Below, in pieces: positions 23,953 to 33,885 of a stretch of 64,000 nt of DNA (position 1 is its first letter; each line of letters starts with the position of its first letter). Location: positions 1-64,000 of the forward strand of contig JANQRP010000039.1 of assembly GCA_028284495.1 (NCBI GenBank), written 5' to 3'. The translations under genes were made by a program, and so were the position numbers. The notes beneath the pieces were generated by a model. It saw only the letters and a list, made by a program, of their open reading frames with translations. It made no database searches and had not been told where the DNA came from. The stretch comes from Longimicrobiales bacterium (GTDB lineage: Bacteria > Gemmatimonadota > Gemmatimonadetes > Longimicrobiales > Gaopeijiaceae).

Positions 23953-25614
23953 TCAGCGCGTACCGAGCAGCTCTCGCGCGTGCTCCCGACTCGCCTCGGA
24001 CTCGGGATCACCGCCGAGCATCCGGGCGATCTCTCGGACCCGGGCGTCTCCGTCGAGACGCTCGACGCGTGTGGCCGCAACACCTCCGGTCTCCGCCTTT
24101 CGCACGAACAGGTGCTCGGACGCGCGCGACGCGAGCTGCGGCAGATGCGTGATCACGAACACCTGGTGGGCGCGGCCCAGTCCCTCGAGCTTGCGCGCCA
24201 CGGCGGTCGCGACCTCCCCGCCGATTCCCGCGTCGATCTCGTCGAACACCAGCGTCGGCACGACGTCGACCTCGGCGAGCACGGTCTTGAGCGCCAGCAT
24301 CACACGCGAGAGCTCGCCTCCGCTCGCGACGCGCGCCAGCGCCCGCGGCGGAAACCCGGGGTTGAGCGAGACGAGGAACTCGACCCGCTCCGCCCCGCCG
24401 GCCCCGATCTCCTCGAGACTTTCGAGATTGACCTCGAAGACCGCCCCGGACATCCCCAGTTCGGTCAGCAGCGGCTCGACCGAGGCCCGGAGGCGCGCCG
24501 CCGCCTCGGTCCGGGCCGCGCTGAGCTCGCCGGCCGCGTCGGCGAGCCGCGTCCGGGCCGCCTCGACCGCCTGCTCGAGCTCCGATGCGTCCGCCTCCGC
24601 GTCGTCGAGCTCGGCGACCTCCCGCCTCAGGCGTTCCGCCGTCGCGAGCACGTCGTCGATCTCGGGACCGTACTTGCGCTTGAGCCGGAAGAGCGTGTCC
24701 AGGCGTCGTTGCAGCTCCGCGAGCCGCTCGGGGTCCATCTCGACGGCGTCCGAGTAGCGACTGGACGCCCGACCCGCCTCGACCGTGGCGTGGTAGGCGT
24801 CGTCGACCAGCTTCGCGAGGTCCTCGAGTGCCCGGTCGATGCGCGCTGCCTGCCGGAGTTCGTGCCGGACCTCCGCCAGTCGGTCGGATACGGCGTCATC
24901 TCCGCCGTACAGCACCTCGTGGGCCCGACCCGCAGCTTCGGCGAGTTCACGTGCGTGCTCGAGCCGCGCGGACTCGTCGCGGAGTCGTTCATATTCGCCC
25001 GCCTCGATCTCCGCGTCCTCGATCTCACCCAGCTGGAAGCGGAGAAAGTCACCCCGGCTCTCGAGCTCGCGAACCCGCTCGAGGTGGGTGTCGAGACGGC
25101 CCCGCGCCGCCCGGAGGTCCGCATGGGCGTCGGTCACGCGCGCGGCGGTCGTGCCCGCCCCCGCGAACGCGTCGAGCATGTCCCGCTGCGCGGCGCGCGA
25201 GAGCAGCGTCTGATGCTCGTGCTGCCCGTGGAGGTCGACGAGGCGGGAGCCGAGCTCGCCCACCACGGTGGCCGTGGACGGGGAGCCGTTCACCCACGCC
25301 CGGTTGCGACCCTCCGCCTGGACCTCGCGTCGGAGGATGAGCAGGCCCTCTTCGCTCGGGAGTCCCAGCGCATCCAGCCGACGGACCAGGTCCGGACGCG
25401 CCGACACGTCGAACACCGCCTCGACCACCGCGCGATCGGTCCCCGTACGTACGTCGTCGGAGGAAGCCCGCTCCCCCAGGAGCAGCGAGAGCGCGTCGAC
25501 CAGTATCGACTTCCCCGCACCGGTCTCACCGGTCAGCACGTTCAGGCCGCCGCCGAGCGACACCGTCACGTCGTCGGCCACGGCGAAGTTCCGGATCCGC
25601 AGCTCGATCAGCAC
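23953..25614 (-). CDS. recN: DNA repair protein RecN
   Basis: SMC-like ATPase for double-strand-break repair. The 553-residue protein has N-terminal FAVADDVTVSLGGGLNVLTGETGAGKS (Walker A), a long coiled-coil middle (about residues 160-370), the signature VASGGELSRVMLALK, Walker B PTLVFDEIDAGIGG and a conserved VFVITHLPQLAS. The start is GTG 25614, overlapping the last base of the nadK stop (TAGTG). It is the last gene of the long minus-strand housekeeping run. Confidence 0.96.
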   Translation of the reverse strand: MLIELRIRNFAVADDVTVSLGGGLNVLTGETGAGKSILVDALSLLLGERASSDDVRTGTDRAVVEAVFDVSARPDLVRRLDALGLPSEEGLLILRREVQAEGRNRAWVNGSPSTATVVGELGSRLVDLHGQHEHQTLLSRAAQRDMLDAFAGAGTTAARVTDAHADLRAARGRLDTHLERVRELESRGDFLRFQLGEIEDAEIEAGEYERLRDESARLEHARELAEAAGRAHEVLYGGDDAVSDRLAEVRHELRQAARIDRALEDLAKLVDDAYHATVEAGRASSRYSDAVEMDPERLAELQRRLDTLFRLKRKYGPEIDDVLATAERLRREVAELDDAEADASELEQAVEAARTRLADAAGELSAARTEAAARLRASVEPLLTELGMSGAVFEVNLESLEEIGAGGAERVEFLVSLNPGFPPRALARVASGGELSRVMLALKTVLAEVDVVPTLVFDEIDAGIGGEVATAVARKLEGLGRAHQVFVITHLPQLASRASEHLFVRKAETGGVAATRVERLDGDARVREIARMLGGDPESEASREHARELLGTR

Positions 25615-26501
25615 TACGCCGGGTCCTGTCCGGGACGTGCTGACCAGCGCAGCTTCCTGCGCAGGGTCTCGAAGAACGACTGTCCCTCGAACCGGACCAG
25701 CTGAACGGCGTCGTCGCTGCGCCGCACCCGGACGCCGCTCGCCGGGAGCGTGAAGGACTCCTGCCCGTCGAGGGTGACGGTCATCTCCGACTCCCCCTCC
25801 ATCGGAACGATCCGAACCGTCAGGTGCGGAGGCAGCACGACCGGGCGGAGCGCGAGGGTGTGCGGTGCGACCGGAGTCACGGTCAGGCAGTCGACGGACG
25901 GTTCCACGATCGGACCGCCCGCCGAGAGCGAGTAGGCGGTCGACCCCGTCGGCGTCGCGACGAGCACGCCGTCCGCGGAGAACCGGGCCAGCTCCTCCTC
26001 CTGTCCATCGCCGTCGTCCACGAACAGGTCCAGACGCGCCACCCGCGCCGCGCCCGCCTTGTTCACCACGACCTCGTTCAGGGCCCGGTGCGCCTCCCCC
26101 GCCACGCCGGTCTCCACCGCGAGCGTGAAGCGCGGCTCCAGCAGATACTCCCCCGAGGCGAGGCGGGAAAGCACCGGCCCGATCTCGTCGAGCGTGGCGT
26201 GCGTGAGAAATCCGAGGTGGCCGACGTTCACGCCGAGAAGCGGAGTGGCACTCCCGACGAGCGACCGCGCCGCCCGCAGGAGCGTCCCGTCGCCGCCGAG
26301 CGACACGACCGCGTCGACCCGGGTCGGATCCGTGTACTCGCCGACCCCGTCGGGAGCGACGTCGCGGGCGAGCGGCTCCACCCGCACCTCGATCCCGAGG
26401 GCCTCCGCCGCCGCCACCACCTCGGCGAGCACCTCGCTCGCCTCGACGCCGCCCCGCACGACGACGCCGATGCTTCCGACCGTCGGGACATCACGGGTCA
26501 C
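25614..26501 (-). CDS. nadK: NAD kinase
   Basis: Makes NADP from NAD with ATP or polyphosphate. The 295-residue protein has the GGDGT motif (VVSLGGDGTLLRAAR), GVNVGHLGFLT, the LNEVVVNK segment and the conserved TPTGSTAYSLSAGGPIV. The start is GTG 26501. Its position between dxs and recN matches a gene order seen in many bacteria, although the tlyA and argR genes often found between them are absent here. Confidence 0.96.
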   Translation of the reverse strand: MTRDVPTVGSIGVVVRGGVEASEVLAEVVAAAEALGIEVRVEPLARDVAPDGVGEYTDPTRVDAVVSLGGDGTLLRAARSLVGSATPLLGVNVGHLGFLTHATLDEIGPVLSRLASGEYLLEPRFTLAVETGVAGEAHRALNEVVVNKAGAARVARLDLFVDDGDGQEEELARFSADGVLVATPTGSTAYSLSAGGPIVEPSVDCLTVTPVAPHTLALRPVVLPPHLTVRIVPMEGESEMTVTLDGQESFTLPASGVRVRRSDDAVQLVRFEGQSFFETLRRKLRWSARPGQDPA

Positions 26502-26549
26502 CGGGGACTCCCTCAGGTAGGTGCCGTGCGATCCCCGAGCGCGCCGCCG

Positions 26550-28511
26550 TCAGGCACTCTGCGGGCCGGCGGACTCGATGGCCGCGCTGCGGGCCGAGGT
26601 GTCGATCCCGATCCGCGCGGCCAGCTCCCGGGCGCGATCCGCGATGCCACGGGCGTCCAGTCCCACCTCTGCGAGGAGTCCGCCGCGGTCGCCGTGCTCG
26701 ACGAACCGATCCGGCAGCCCCATCGCCGCGGTGAGCACACCGGTACCGGTCTCCCTGTCCGCGATCTCGCGGGCGAGGAACGCTCCGAACCCGTTGCTCA
26801 CCTGTCCCTCCTCGATGGTGACGAGCCCGCGATGCGTCGCAAGCACGCGGTCCAGCATCTCGGCGTCGTACGGTTTGAGGAAGCGGCAGTTCACGACGGT
26901 GGCATCGATGCCCCGCGCGGCCAGTTCCTGCGCGGCGTCCAGCGCGGGGCGCACCATCGTGCCGACGGCCAGGAGGGCGACGTCGCTCCCCTCGCGCAGC
27001 ACCTCCCACGTGCCGTACTCGACGGCGGGGATCTCGGAGGTGGCGGGCACCTCGGCGGGGACGCTCGCGCGCGGCCACCGGACCGAAAACGGACCCGCGG
27101 AGTGCGCCAGGCCGGTCCGGAGGAGGCCGATCATCTCGGTCCCGTCCTTGCCCGCGGTGACGGTCATGTTCGGGATACCGAGCATGTACGAGATGTCCAG
27201 CGCGCCGTGGTGCGTCGGACCGTCGGCCCCCGCGATGCCGGCCCGGTCCATGGCGAACACCACCGGAAGATCCTGAAGCGCGACGTCGTGCACGATCATG
27301 TCGTACCCGCGCTGCAGGAAGGTGGAGTAGATCGCGACCACCGGCTTGACCCGCTCGGTGGCGAGACCCGCGGCGAAGGTCACCGCATGCCCCTCGGCGA
27401 TGCCCACGTCGAAGTACCGCTCCGGCAGTTCCTTGGCGAAGAGGTCCGTCGACGTCCCGTCCGGCATGCCCGCGGTGATCGCGACCACACGCTCGTCCTC
27501 GCGAGCCAGGTCGACGAGCGCCCGTCCGAACACCTTCTGGTAGCGCGGAAGCGACGGGCCCGTGGAAGCCGCCCCCCTCTTCGCCGCCGACCCGCTGACC
27601 TTGTCGAACGGACCCGACGCGTGCCACGTCCACGGATCGTCCTCCGCCAGCGCGAATCCCTTGCCCTTCTGCGTGATGGCGTGGACCAGGATCGGGCCGT
27701 GCATCTTCTTCACCCGCTCGAGGTGCTCGACGAGTGCGCCCACGTCGTGTCCGTCGATCGGACCGACGTAACGGAAGCCCATCGCCTCGAACAGCATGCC
27801 CGGCGTGAGGAAGTGGGTGAGTCCGTCCTCGATCTTTCCGGCGACCTCCTCCATCACGTTGCCCAGGCCGGTCGGCGCCCGGTGCAGGACGTCCTTCACC
27901 ACGTCCCGCACCCGGTTGTACGCAGGGTTCGTGACGACGGACGTGAGGTACTTGTTGAGCGCGCCGACGTTGGGCGCGATCGAGTGGTCGTTGTCGTTCA
28001 GGACGACGATGAAGTCGCGGTCCGTGTGGCCGGCATTGTTCAGCGCCTCGTAGGCGAGCCCGCAGCCCATGGCGCCGTCGCCGATGATCGCGGCGACGTT
28101 GAAGTCGTCTCCGTTGAGGTCGCGCCCGACCGCCATGCCCCATGCGGCCGAGATCGACGTGGAGGCGTGCCCGGCGCCGAACACGTCGTACTCCGATTCG
28201 TCCCTGCGCAGGAACGGCGCAAGCCCGTGTCGCTGCCGGATCGACGGGAGTTGGTCGTTGCGGCCGGTGAGGATCTTGTGGATGTAGCCCTGGTGTCCGG
28301 TATCCCAGACCAGCCTGTCGTGTGGCGTATCGAACACGTAGTGGAGGGCCACGGTGAGCTCGACCACGCCCAGCGACGCACCGAAGTGCCCCCCGATCTG
28401 CGAGACGACGTCGATGTGGCGCTCGCGGGCCTCACGCGCGACCGTCGCCAGCTGGTCCGGCGAAAGCTTCCGTAGATCCTGCGGACTGTCGATGAGGTCG
28501 AGAAGTGCCAC
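26550..28511 (-). CDS. dxs: 1-deoxy-D-xylulose-5-phosphate synthase
   Basis: First enzyme of the MEP isoprenoid pathway; it joins pyruvate and glyceraldehyde 3-phosphate using thiamine diphosphate. The 653-residue protein shows the DXS-specific VWDTGHQGYIHKILTGR, the ThDP-binding GDGAMGCGLAYEALNNAG to NDNDHSIAPNVG segment, and the transketolase Pyr domain (GIAEGHAVTFAAGLA). The start is GTG 28511. It follows ispA after 160 bp in which I see no clear promoter, and precedes nadK by 48 bp. Confidence 0.97.
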   Translation of the reverse strand: MALLDLIDSPQDLRKLSPDQLATVAREARERHIDVVSQIGGHFGASLGVVELTVALHYVFDTPHDRLVWDTGHQGYIHKILTGRNDQLPSIRQRHGLAPFLRRDESEYDVFGAGHASTSISAAWGMAVGRDLNGDDFNVAAIIGDGAMGCGLAYEALNNAGHTDRDFIVVLNDNDHSIAPNVGALNKYLTSVVTNPAYNRVRDVVKDVLHRAPTGLGNVMEEVAGKIEDGLTHFLTPGMLFEAMGFRYVGPIDGHDVGALVEHLERVKKMHGPILVHAITQKGKGFALAEDDPWTWHASGPFDKVSGSAAKRGAASTGPSLPRYQKVFGRALVDLAREDERVVAITAGMPDGTSTDLFAKELPERYFDVGIAEGHAVTFAAGLATERVKPVVAIYSTFLQRGYDMIVHDVALQDLPVVFAMDRAGIAGADGPTHHGALDISYMLGIPNMTVTAGKDGTEMIGLLRTGLAHSAGPFSVRWPRASVPAEVPATSEIPAVEYGTWEVLREGSDVALLAVGTMVRPALDAAQELAARGIDATVVNCRFLKPYDAEMLDRVLATHRGLVTIEEGQVSNGFGAFLAREIADRETGTGVLTAAMGLPDRFVEHGDRGGLLAEVGLDARGIADRARELAARIGIDTSARSAAIESAGPQSA

Positions 28512-28671
28512 GCTGATCTGCTCTCCGGTCCCGCGACGGCGTACGGGCTCTGCTGAAACGATCGGAACGTCCGCGGGCGCTCGTCTCCCGCGAAGTCGGG
28601 CGGTACCCCCTCGCCCGTAACGCGATCCGTCCCGCGGGCCGTGAACCCGACGGGGATTTTGAAGATAACTC

Positions 28672-29577
28672 TCAGCTGCGGCGCGTCACGATGAAATCCG
28701 CGAGCGCCACCAGCGCCGGGGCATCGACGCCCGCGCGGTCCAGCGCGGCGACGGCCGCCTCGGCCTCGGCTCGGGCCAGCGCTCGTGCGCCATCCAGGCC
28801 GTGAAGCGCCACATAGGTGGACTTGTCGAGGTCGGCATCGGACGGCCGCTTGCCGAGCTGTTCGGCGGTCGCGGTCGCGTCGAGTACGTCGTCGGCGATC
28901 TGGAATGCGAGGCCGGCGTGGGCCCCGTAGCCACGCAGCGCGGATCGCACGTGCGGCTCCGCCCGGGCGGCCACGGCGCCGATCTCGAGCGCCGCCGTCA
29001 GCAGGGCGCCCGTCTTATGCCGGTGGAGCTCGGTGAGTTGCTCCGACGCGAGTTCGCGCCCCTCTCCGAGCAGATCGAGGCCCTGCCCCCCCACCATGCC
29101 TGCGGCACCGGCGGCCTCCGAGAGCAGTCGGCCGCACTCCGACCGCGTTTCGGCATCGAGCCCGAGCGCGTCTCCGGCGACGAGGACGCGGCGCGTGGCC
29201 AGCGGAATCAGCGCGACGCCCGCGAGCGTCGCGGCCTCCACGCCGTGCACGCGGTGCGTCGTGGGCTCGCCCCGTCGGAGCTCCGCGTCGTCCATCGACG
29301 GAAGGTCGTCGTGGATCAGCGAGTAGGCATGAATCAGCTCGATCGAGGCCGCGAAGTCGTACAGGAGCGCAGAGGGGGCGCTGCCACCGCAGGCCCGAAA
29401 GGCGGTGGCGCAGAGAATCGGCCGCAGCCGCTTCCCACCGGATACCACGCCGTGCCGGCCGGCGGCGGCCTGGTTCGACGGAAGCACCTCGTCGAACTCC
29501 GCCGCCGCGCGCCCGAGCGCCGCTTCGACCTCCGTCTGCTCCGAGCGGAGATACTCCTCCAGATCGAAGCCGCTCAT
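28672..29577 (-). CDS. ispA: Polyprenyl diphosphate synthase (farnesyl/geranylgeranyl type)
   Basis: A 301-residue trans-prenyltransferase that condenses IPP with allylic diphosphates. The first Asp-rich motif is HDDLPSMDD with the usual insertion of bacterial short-chain synthases, and the second is QIADDVLD. GKRLRP near residue 48 binds IPP. ATG 29577 overlaps the xseB stop (ATGA). The xseB-ispA-dxs order is the classical bacterial arrangement. Product length (C15 or C20) cannot be fixed by eye. Confidence 0.94.
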   Translation of the reverse strand: MSGFDLEEYLRSEQTEVEAALGRAAAEFDEVLPSNQAAAGRHGVVSGGKRLRPILCATAFRACGGSAPSALLYDFAASIELIHAYSLIHDDLPSMDDAELRRGEPTTHRVHGVEAATLAGVALIPLATRRVLVAGDALGLDAETRSECGRLLSEAAGAAGMVGGQGLDLLGEGRELASEQLTELHRHKTGALLTAALEIGAVAARAEPHVRSALRGYGAHAGLAFQIADDVLDATATAEQLGKRPSDADLDKSTYVALHGLDGARALARAEAEAAVAALDRAGVDAPALVALADFIVTRRS

Positions 29578-29855
29578 CCGTCGGTGGGGTCCAGCGGGCG
29601 GGTCGAGCCCTCGTCGTCGAGGAGCTCCTCGACCTTGAGCATCGCGCGATCGAGAAGTGACTCGGACGTCCGGACGTGTCCGATCCCCTCCTCGAACAGC
29701 GCGAGTGCCTCGTCCAGCGTGTGATCGTCCGCCTCCAGCGAACCGAGGATCTGTTCGAGGCGGCGGAGCCGCTCCTCGAGCGTGAGATCGCCGCCCTCGC
29801 GGACGGCATCGGCCGCCCGCTCGGCGTCGCCGTAGTCCGGTGTCGATTCGGTCAT
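29574..29855 (-). CDS. xseB: Exodeoxyribonuclease VII small subunit
   Basis: A 93-residue protein with the XseB helical hairpin: LEERLRRLEQILGSLEADDHTLDEALALFEEG, followed by a second helix. It partners XseA in degrading single-stranded DNA. ATG 29855 overlaps the xseA stop and its own stop overlaps ispA, both by 4 nt. The 25 residues before the conserved domain are acidic and variable. Confidence 0.94.
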   Translation of the reverse strand: MTESTPDYGDAERAADAVREGGDLTLEERLRRLEQILGSLEADDHTLDEALALFEEGIGHVRTSESLLDRAMLKVEELLDDEGSTRPLDPTDG

Positions 29856-31216
29856 TCGTCCCGCTCGCTGCGTTGTTCGTCGGGCATCGCCTCGGGCGCC
29901 CGCTCGGTATCGAGAGTCCGGGCCCGAACGGTGCCGTCGGGCACCCGGAGACGGAAGTCCTCCTGCTGCACGAAGTCGTCGATCCCGCGGAGCACCCTGC
30001 CCTCCTCGTCGGTGGCGACGGCGAAGCCCCGCGCCAGAGTGCCGAGCGGCGACAGGGCGTCGAGGCGGCCGGCCGCCCGCTGCAGCCGCCCGCGGAAGCG
30101 CTCGACCCGCGTCCGTACCAGCGGCTCGAGCCGGTCGGTGCGTGCGAGGCGCTGCCGTCGGCGATCGACGGCGCCCCGGAGCGCGTACCGCATCCCCTGA
30201 TGGGCCGCGACGACCCGCCGTCGAGCCGGCTCCAGCCGCCGCTCGATCGAGCGGGCGAGCCGATGGGGTGCATGCTCGACAAAGACCGAGCGTCGCTCCA
30301 CCCACCGGAGGAGATGGGTCCGGAGGGACGCTCGCGCACGCGTCACATAGTCCTCGATGGCCTCGCGGTCCGGCACCGCCGACTCGGCAGCCGCCGACGG
30401 GGTCGGCGCCCGGAAGTCGGCGACGAGATCCGCGATCGTATGGTCCGTCTCATGGCCCACCGCGGAGATCACCGGCACCGGTGACGCGGCGATGGCGCGC
30501 GCCACCGGCTCCTCGTTGAAGGCCCAGAGGTCCTCGATGGAGCCGCCACCCCGACCGACGATCAGCACGTCCAGATCCCCGATCCGCCCGAGCCGCGTCA
30601 CGGCCGCCGCGATCTCGGCGGCCGCGGACTCGCCCTGCACCCGCGCGCCCGCCACCAGCACCTCGGTCCACGGCGCGCGCCGCTCCAGCACCTGGAGGAT
30701 GTCACGGAGTGCGGCACCGGTGGTGGATGTCACGACACCGACCCGCCGTGGCATTCGAGGCAGTGGGCGGCGCCGGGAGGGATCGATGAGACCCTCCTCG
30801 GTCAGACGCGTCCGGAGCTTCTCGAAGGCGACCCGGAAGAACCCCTCCTCGCCCAGCGGCGCGACCGACGTGGCCACGAGCTGATACTTCCCCTGTGGCT
30901 CGTAGAGCGTCAGGCGGCCGGTGACCCGGACCTCCATCCCCGGCTCCGGATCCATCGGCAGGCGTCGGGCCGCGTCCCGGAACAGCACGCACGCGAGCTG
31001 GGCGTCGGCGTCCTTGATGCCGAAATAGCAGTGCCCGCTTCGATGGCGGGTCCACTGCCCGACCTCGCCGGCGACGTGGATCTCGGGCCAGGTACGCTCG
31101 AGCAGGCGACGCACCGTGCGGTTGACCTCGCTGACCGTCAGGACGGGCCCGTCCGGACCTCCCTCTACGCCCTCCGAGCCGACCTGCGAGAAGAGGTCGG
31201 GGTGCTCCGCGGTCAC
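29852..31216 (-). CDS. xseA: Exodeoxyribonuclease VII large subunit
   Basis: A 454-residue nuclease subunit. The N-terminal OB-fold is LTVSEVNRTVRRLLERTWPEIHVAGEVGQW, followed by HCYFGIKDADAQLACVLF. The catalytic region carries VGVVTSTTGAALRDI, DVLIVGRGGGSIEDLWAFNEE and VISAVGHETDHTIADLVAD. The coiled-coil C-terminal half ends in LARGFAVATDEEG. GTG 31216 is chosen because it overlaps the folD stop (GTGA) and precedes the OB-fold correctly; the much longer upstream frame is not protein-like. Confidence 0.95.
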   Translation of the reverse strand: MTAEHPDLFSQVGSEGVEGGPDGPVLTVSEVNRTVRRLLERTWPEIHVAGEVGQWTRHRSGHCYFGIKDADAQLACVLFRDAARRLPMDPEPGMEVRVTGRLTLYEPQGKYQLVATSVAPLGEEGFFRVAFEKLRTRLTEEGLIDPSRRRPLPRMPRRVGVVTSTTGAALRDILQVLERRAPWTEVLVAGARVQGESAAAEIAAAVTRLGRIGDLDVLIVGRGGGSIEDLWAFNEEPVARAIAASPVPVISAVGHETDHTIADLVADFRAPTPSAAAESAVPDREAIEDYVTRARASLRTHLLRWVERRSVFVEHAPHRLARSIERRLEPARRRVVAAHQGMRYALRGAVDRRRQRLARTDRLEPLVRTRVERFRGRLQRAAGRLDALSPLGTLARGFAVATDEEGRVLRGIDDFVQQEDFRLRVPDGTVRARTLDTERAPEAMPDEQRSERDE

Positions 31217-32121
31217 GCCCCGGCCCGCTCCGCGCCCTGAGCCGCACCCTGTTCCGAGCTTCGGGCCGCGGCCTCGACGGTGTTGGTGAGGAGCATGGCG
31301 ATCGTCATCGGTCCGACGCCGCCCGGCACCGGCGTGATCCACGACGCGACCTCCGACACGGCGTCGAAGTCCACGTCGCCGACCACTCGGAAGCCCCGCG
31401 GGCGGTCCGGTGCCTCGACACGCGTCGTGCCGACGTCGATCACCACCGCGCCCGGCTTCACCATGTCCGCGGTGATGGTCCCGGGCCGCCCGACCGCCGC
31501 CACGAGGATGTCGGCCTCGCGGCACACGCCCGCGAGGTCGCGGGTGCGGCTGTGCGCGACGGTGACGGTGCCATGGTGCCGGATCAGGAGCGACGCCATC
31601 GGCCGGCCGACGATGTTGGAGCGACCCACGATCACGCAGCGCTTTCCCTCCGGCTCGTTGCCGGTGCGGAACAGCATCTCGAGGACGCCCTTCGGCGTGC
31701 AGGGTGCGAGTGCCGTGTGGTCTCCGCTGAAGAGCGCCCCGACATTGATCGGATGGAACCCGTCCACGTCCTTCGCCGGGTCGATCGCCACCAGCACCTT
31801 CCGGTCGTCGATCTGGTCGGGAAGCGGGAGCTGCACGAGGATGCCGTGGATCGCGGGATCCGCGTTCAGTTCGTCGATCAGAGCGAGAAGCTCCGCTTCG
31901 GGGGTGTCCGCATCGAGGGTGACCTGCCGCGAGTGGATTCCGACCTCCGCGGCCGCCTTCCCCTTCATCCCCACGTAGAGCCTGCTCGCCGGATCCTCTC
32001 CGACGAGCACGGTGGCGAGTCCCGGCGTCGTCCCCGACGCCGACAGCTCGCGTACCCGGTCCTTGAGTTCCTCGCGAATCGTCTTCGCGATGTCCGTCCC
32101 CGAAATCAGCTTCGCCGCCAT
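31213..32121 (-). CDS. folD: Bifunctional methylenetetrahydrofolate dehydrogenase/cyclohydrolase FolD
   Basis: One-carbon enzyme interconverting methylene-, methenyl- and formyl-tetrahydrofolate. The 302-residue protein shows SRLYVGMKGKAAAEVGI with the Tyr and Lys of the active site, HGILVQLPLP, the PxKDVDGFHPINVG loop, VIVGRSNIVGRPMA for NADP and the C-terminal TPVPGGVGPMTIAML. It begins 22 bp after rny and ends inside the xseA start. Confidence 0.97.
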   Translation of the reverse strand: MAAKLISGTDIAKTIREELKDRVRELSASGTTPGLATVLVGEDPASRLYVGMKGKAAAEVGIHSRQVTLDADTPEAELLALIDELNADPAIHGILVQLPLPDQIDDRKVLVAIDPAKDVDGFHPINVGALFSGDHTALAPCTPKGVLEMLFRTGNEPEGKRCVIVGRSNIVGRPMASLLIRHHGTVTVAHSRTRDLAGVCREADILVAAVGRPGTITADMVKPGAVVIDVGTTRVEAPDRPRGFRVVGDVDFDAVSEVASWITPVPGGVGPMTIAMLLTNTVEAAARSSEQGAAQGAERAGA

Positions 32122-32143
32122 CGTCCCCCCGGTAGCGGGCCCG

Positions 32144-33718
32144 TCACCGCGCGAAATCGACGGCCCTCGTTTCCCGCACCACCACGACCTTGATCTGGCC
32201 GGGGTACTGCAGCTCGTTCTGGATTCGTTCGGCCACACGCGCCGAGATCTGCGCCATCTCGGCGTCCGACACCTTTTCGGGCTCGACCAGCACCCGCAGC
32301 TCGCGCCCGGCCTGGATCGCGAAGCACCGCTCGACGCCGTCCTCTTCCAGTGCGATGCTCTCGAGCTTCTCCAGCCGCTTCACGTACCCGTCGAACATCT
32401 CCCGTCGGGCACCCGGCCGGGAACCGCTGATCGCGTCCGCGGCTGTGACCAGGAACGTCTCCGCAAAGTAATGCGGTTCCTCGTCGTGGTGGGCCCGGAT
32501 GGCGTTCAGCACGATCTCTCCCTCGCCGTGCTTCTTGCAGAGGCGCCACCCCAACTCGACGTGTGTGCCCTCCTGCTCGTGCGTGAGTCCCTTTCCGACG
32601 TCGTGAAGTACGCCGGCCCGGCGCGCGGCCTGCTCGTCCAGTCCGAGCTCCTGCGCCATGCTCCCAGCCAGAAGTGCCACTTCACGTGCGTGCTGCAACT
32701 GATTCTGGCCGTAGGACGTACGGAATCGCAGCCGTCCGAGGACCTTCACGATTTCAGGATGGACGTTGTGAACGCCGAGGTCGTACAGCACTTCCTCGGC
32801 GGCTTCCGTCATGTCGGCTTCGACGTCCTCCTCGGCCTTCGCCACCACCTCCTCGATCCGGGCCGGGTGAATCCGGCCGTCCTCGATGAGACGCGTGAGG
32901 GCGACGCGGGCGACCTCGCGGCGGATCGGGTTGTAGCCGCTGAGAACCACCGCCTCGGGGGTGTCGTCGATAACGACGTCGATGCCGGTGGCCTGCTCGA
33001 AGGAACGGATGTTGCGGCCCTCGCGACCGATGATCCGTCCCTTCATCTCGTCCGACGGCAGCTGGACGACGGAGACGGTCAGCTCCGCAGTGGTCTCGGC
33101 CGCCTGTCGCTGGATTGCGTTTGCGAGCACCTTCCGGGCCTCGCGCTCGGCGGTTCGCTGCGCCTCCTCACGGATCTCCCGGAGTCGGCCCGCCGCCTCC
33201 GCCCGAGCCTCGTCGACCAGTTCGTCGAGAAGCCGACGTCGTGCCTCCTGCTCCGTGAGCCCCGCCAGAGCCGCGAGCCGCTCCCGCGCGGCCCGCTCGG
33301 ACGCCTCGACCTCGGCGACACGTGACGCCAGTGTGGCCTCCGCCTCCGAGAGCTCGCGCGCCCGCGTCTCCTGCTCCGCGTCCCGCTCGTTCAGTCGATC
33401 GAGCGTGCGGTCGAGCTTGTCCTCGCGTTCCTCGGCCCGACGCTCGGCGCGTTCGATGTCCTCGCGCCGTCGCGCCTCCTCCTTCTCCCACGCCTCCCGC
33501 AGGCGAATCGCGGCGTCCTTGCCCTCCAGTTCGCCCGCCCTGCGGGCGTTCTCGGCTTCCTCCCGGGCTCTGGCCAGGAGTCGCGACGCCTCGTCCTCCG
33601 CCTCCGTGCGCTCTCGTTCGCGTTCGGCGATGAAGCGTCGCCGCGCCACCACCCACGTGAGTGAGCTTCCGGCGAGGAAAGCGAGAACCGCCGTCAGCAG
33701 CACTGACGTCGATTCCAT
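32144..33718 (-). CDS. rny: Ribonuclease Y
   Basis: Membrane-anchored endoribonuclease that starts mRNA decay. The 524-residue protein has an N-terminal helix (VLLTAVLAFLAGSSLTWVV), a highly charged coiled coil to about residue 205, a KH domain with GRIIGREGRNIRSFE, and an HD domain with GVLHDVGKGLTHE and the downstream Asp in VTAADAISGSRPG. ATG 33718 is placed just ahead of the membrane helix. RNase Y argues against a typical proteobacterium. Its 167-bp leader, after zapA, contains a GTCCGCC/GGCGGAC inverted repeat near 33770. Confidence 0.96.
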   Translation of the reverse strand: MESTSVLLTAVLAFLAGSSLTWVVARRRFIAERERERTEAEDEASRLLARAREEAENARRAGELEGKDAAIRLREAWEKEEARRREDIERAERRAEEREDKLDRTLDRLNERDAEQETRARELSEAEATLASRVAEVEASERAARERLAALAGLTEQEARRRLLDELVDEARAEAAGRLREIREEAQRTAEREARKVLANAIQRQAAETTAELTVSVVQLPSDEMKGRIIGREGRNIRSFEQATGIDVVIDDTPEAVVLSGYNPIRREVARVALTRLIEDGRIHPARIEEVVAKAEEDVEADMTEAAEEVLYDLGVHNVHPEIVKVLGRLRFRTSYGQNQLQHAREVALLAGSMAQELGLDEQAARRAGVLHDVGKGLTHEQEGTHVELGWRLCKKHGEGEIVLNAIRAHHDEEPHYFAETFLVTAADAISGSRPGARREMFDGYVKRLEKLESIALEEDGVERCFAIQAGRELRVLVEPEKVSDAEMAQISARVAERIQNELQYPGQIKVVVVRETRAVDFAR

Positions 33719-33885
33719 GTATGTCTCCGAAATCGGGGCCTTGCCGGCCCTCGACGGTGATCGTGCGGTCCGCCCGAACATCACGCGGCGGACGGTCCCT
33801 CAGGAGCGAAACCATAGGCGCCCGTGGAAGCCGGACGCAAGCACGCGGGCGGCGTGGGGGAACGCCGGGAGGGTCGGAGCCGCGC

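Noticed and set aside
33719..33885. 6S RNA between zapA and rny
   Set aside because: The location fits the zapA-ssrS order of proteobacteria, but I could not find the long closing stem with a central bubble; a covariance search would decide.
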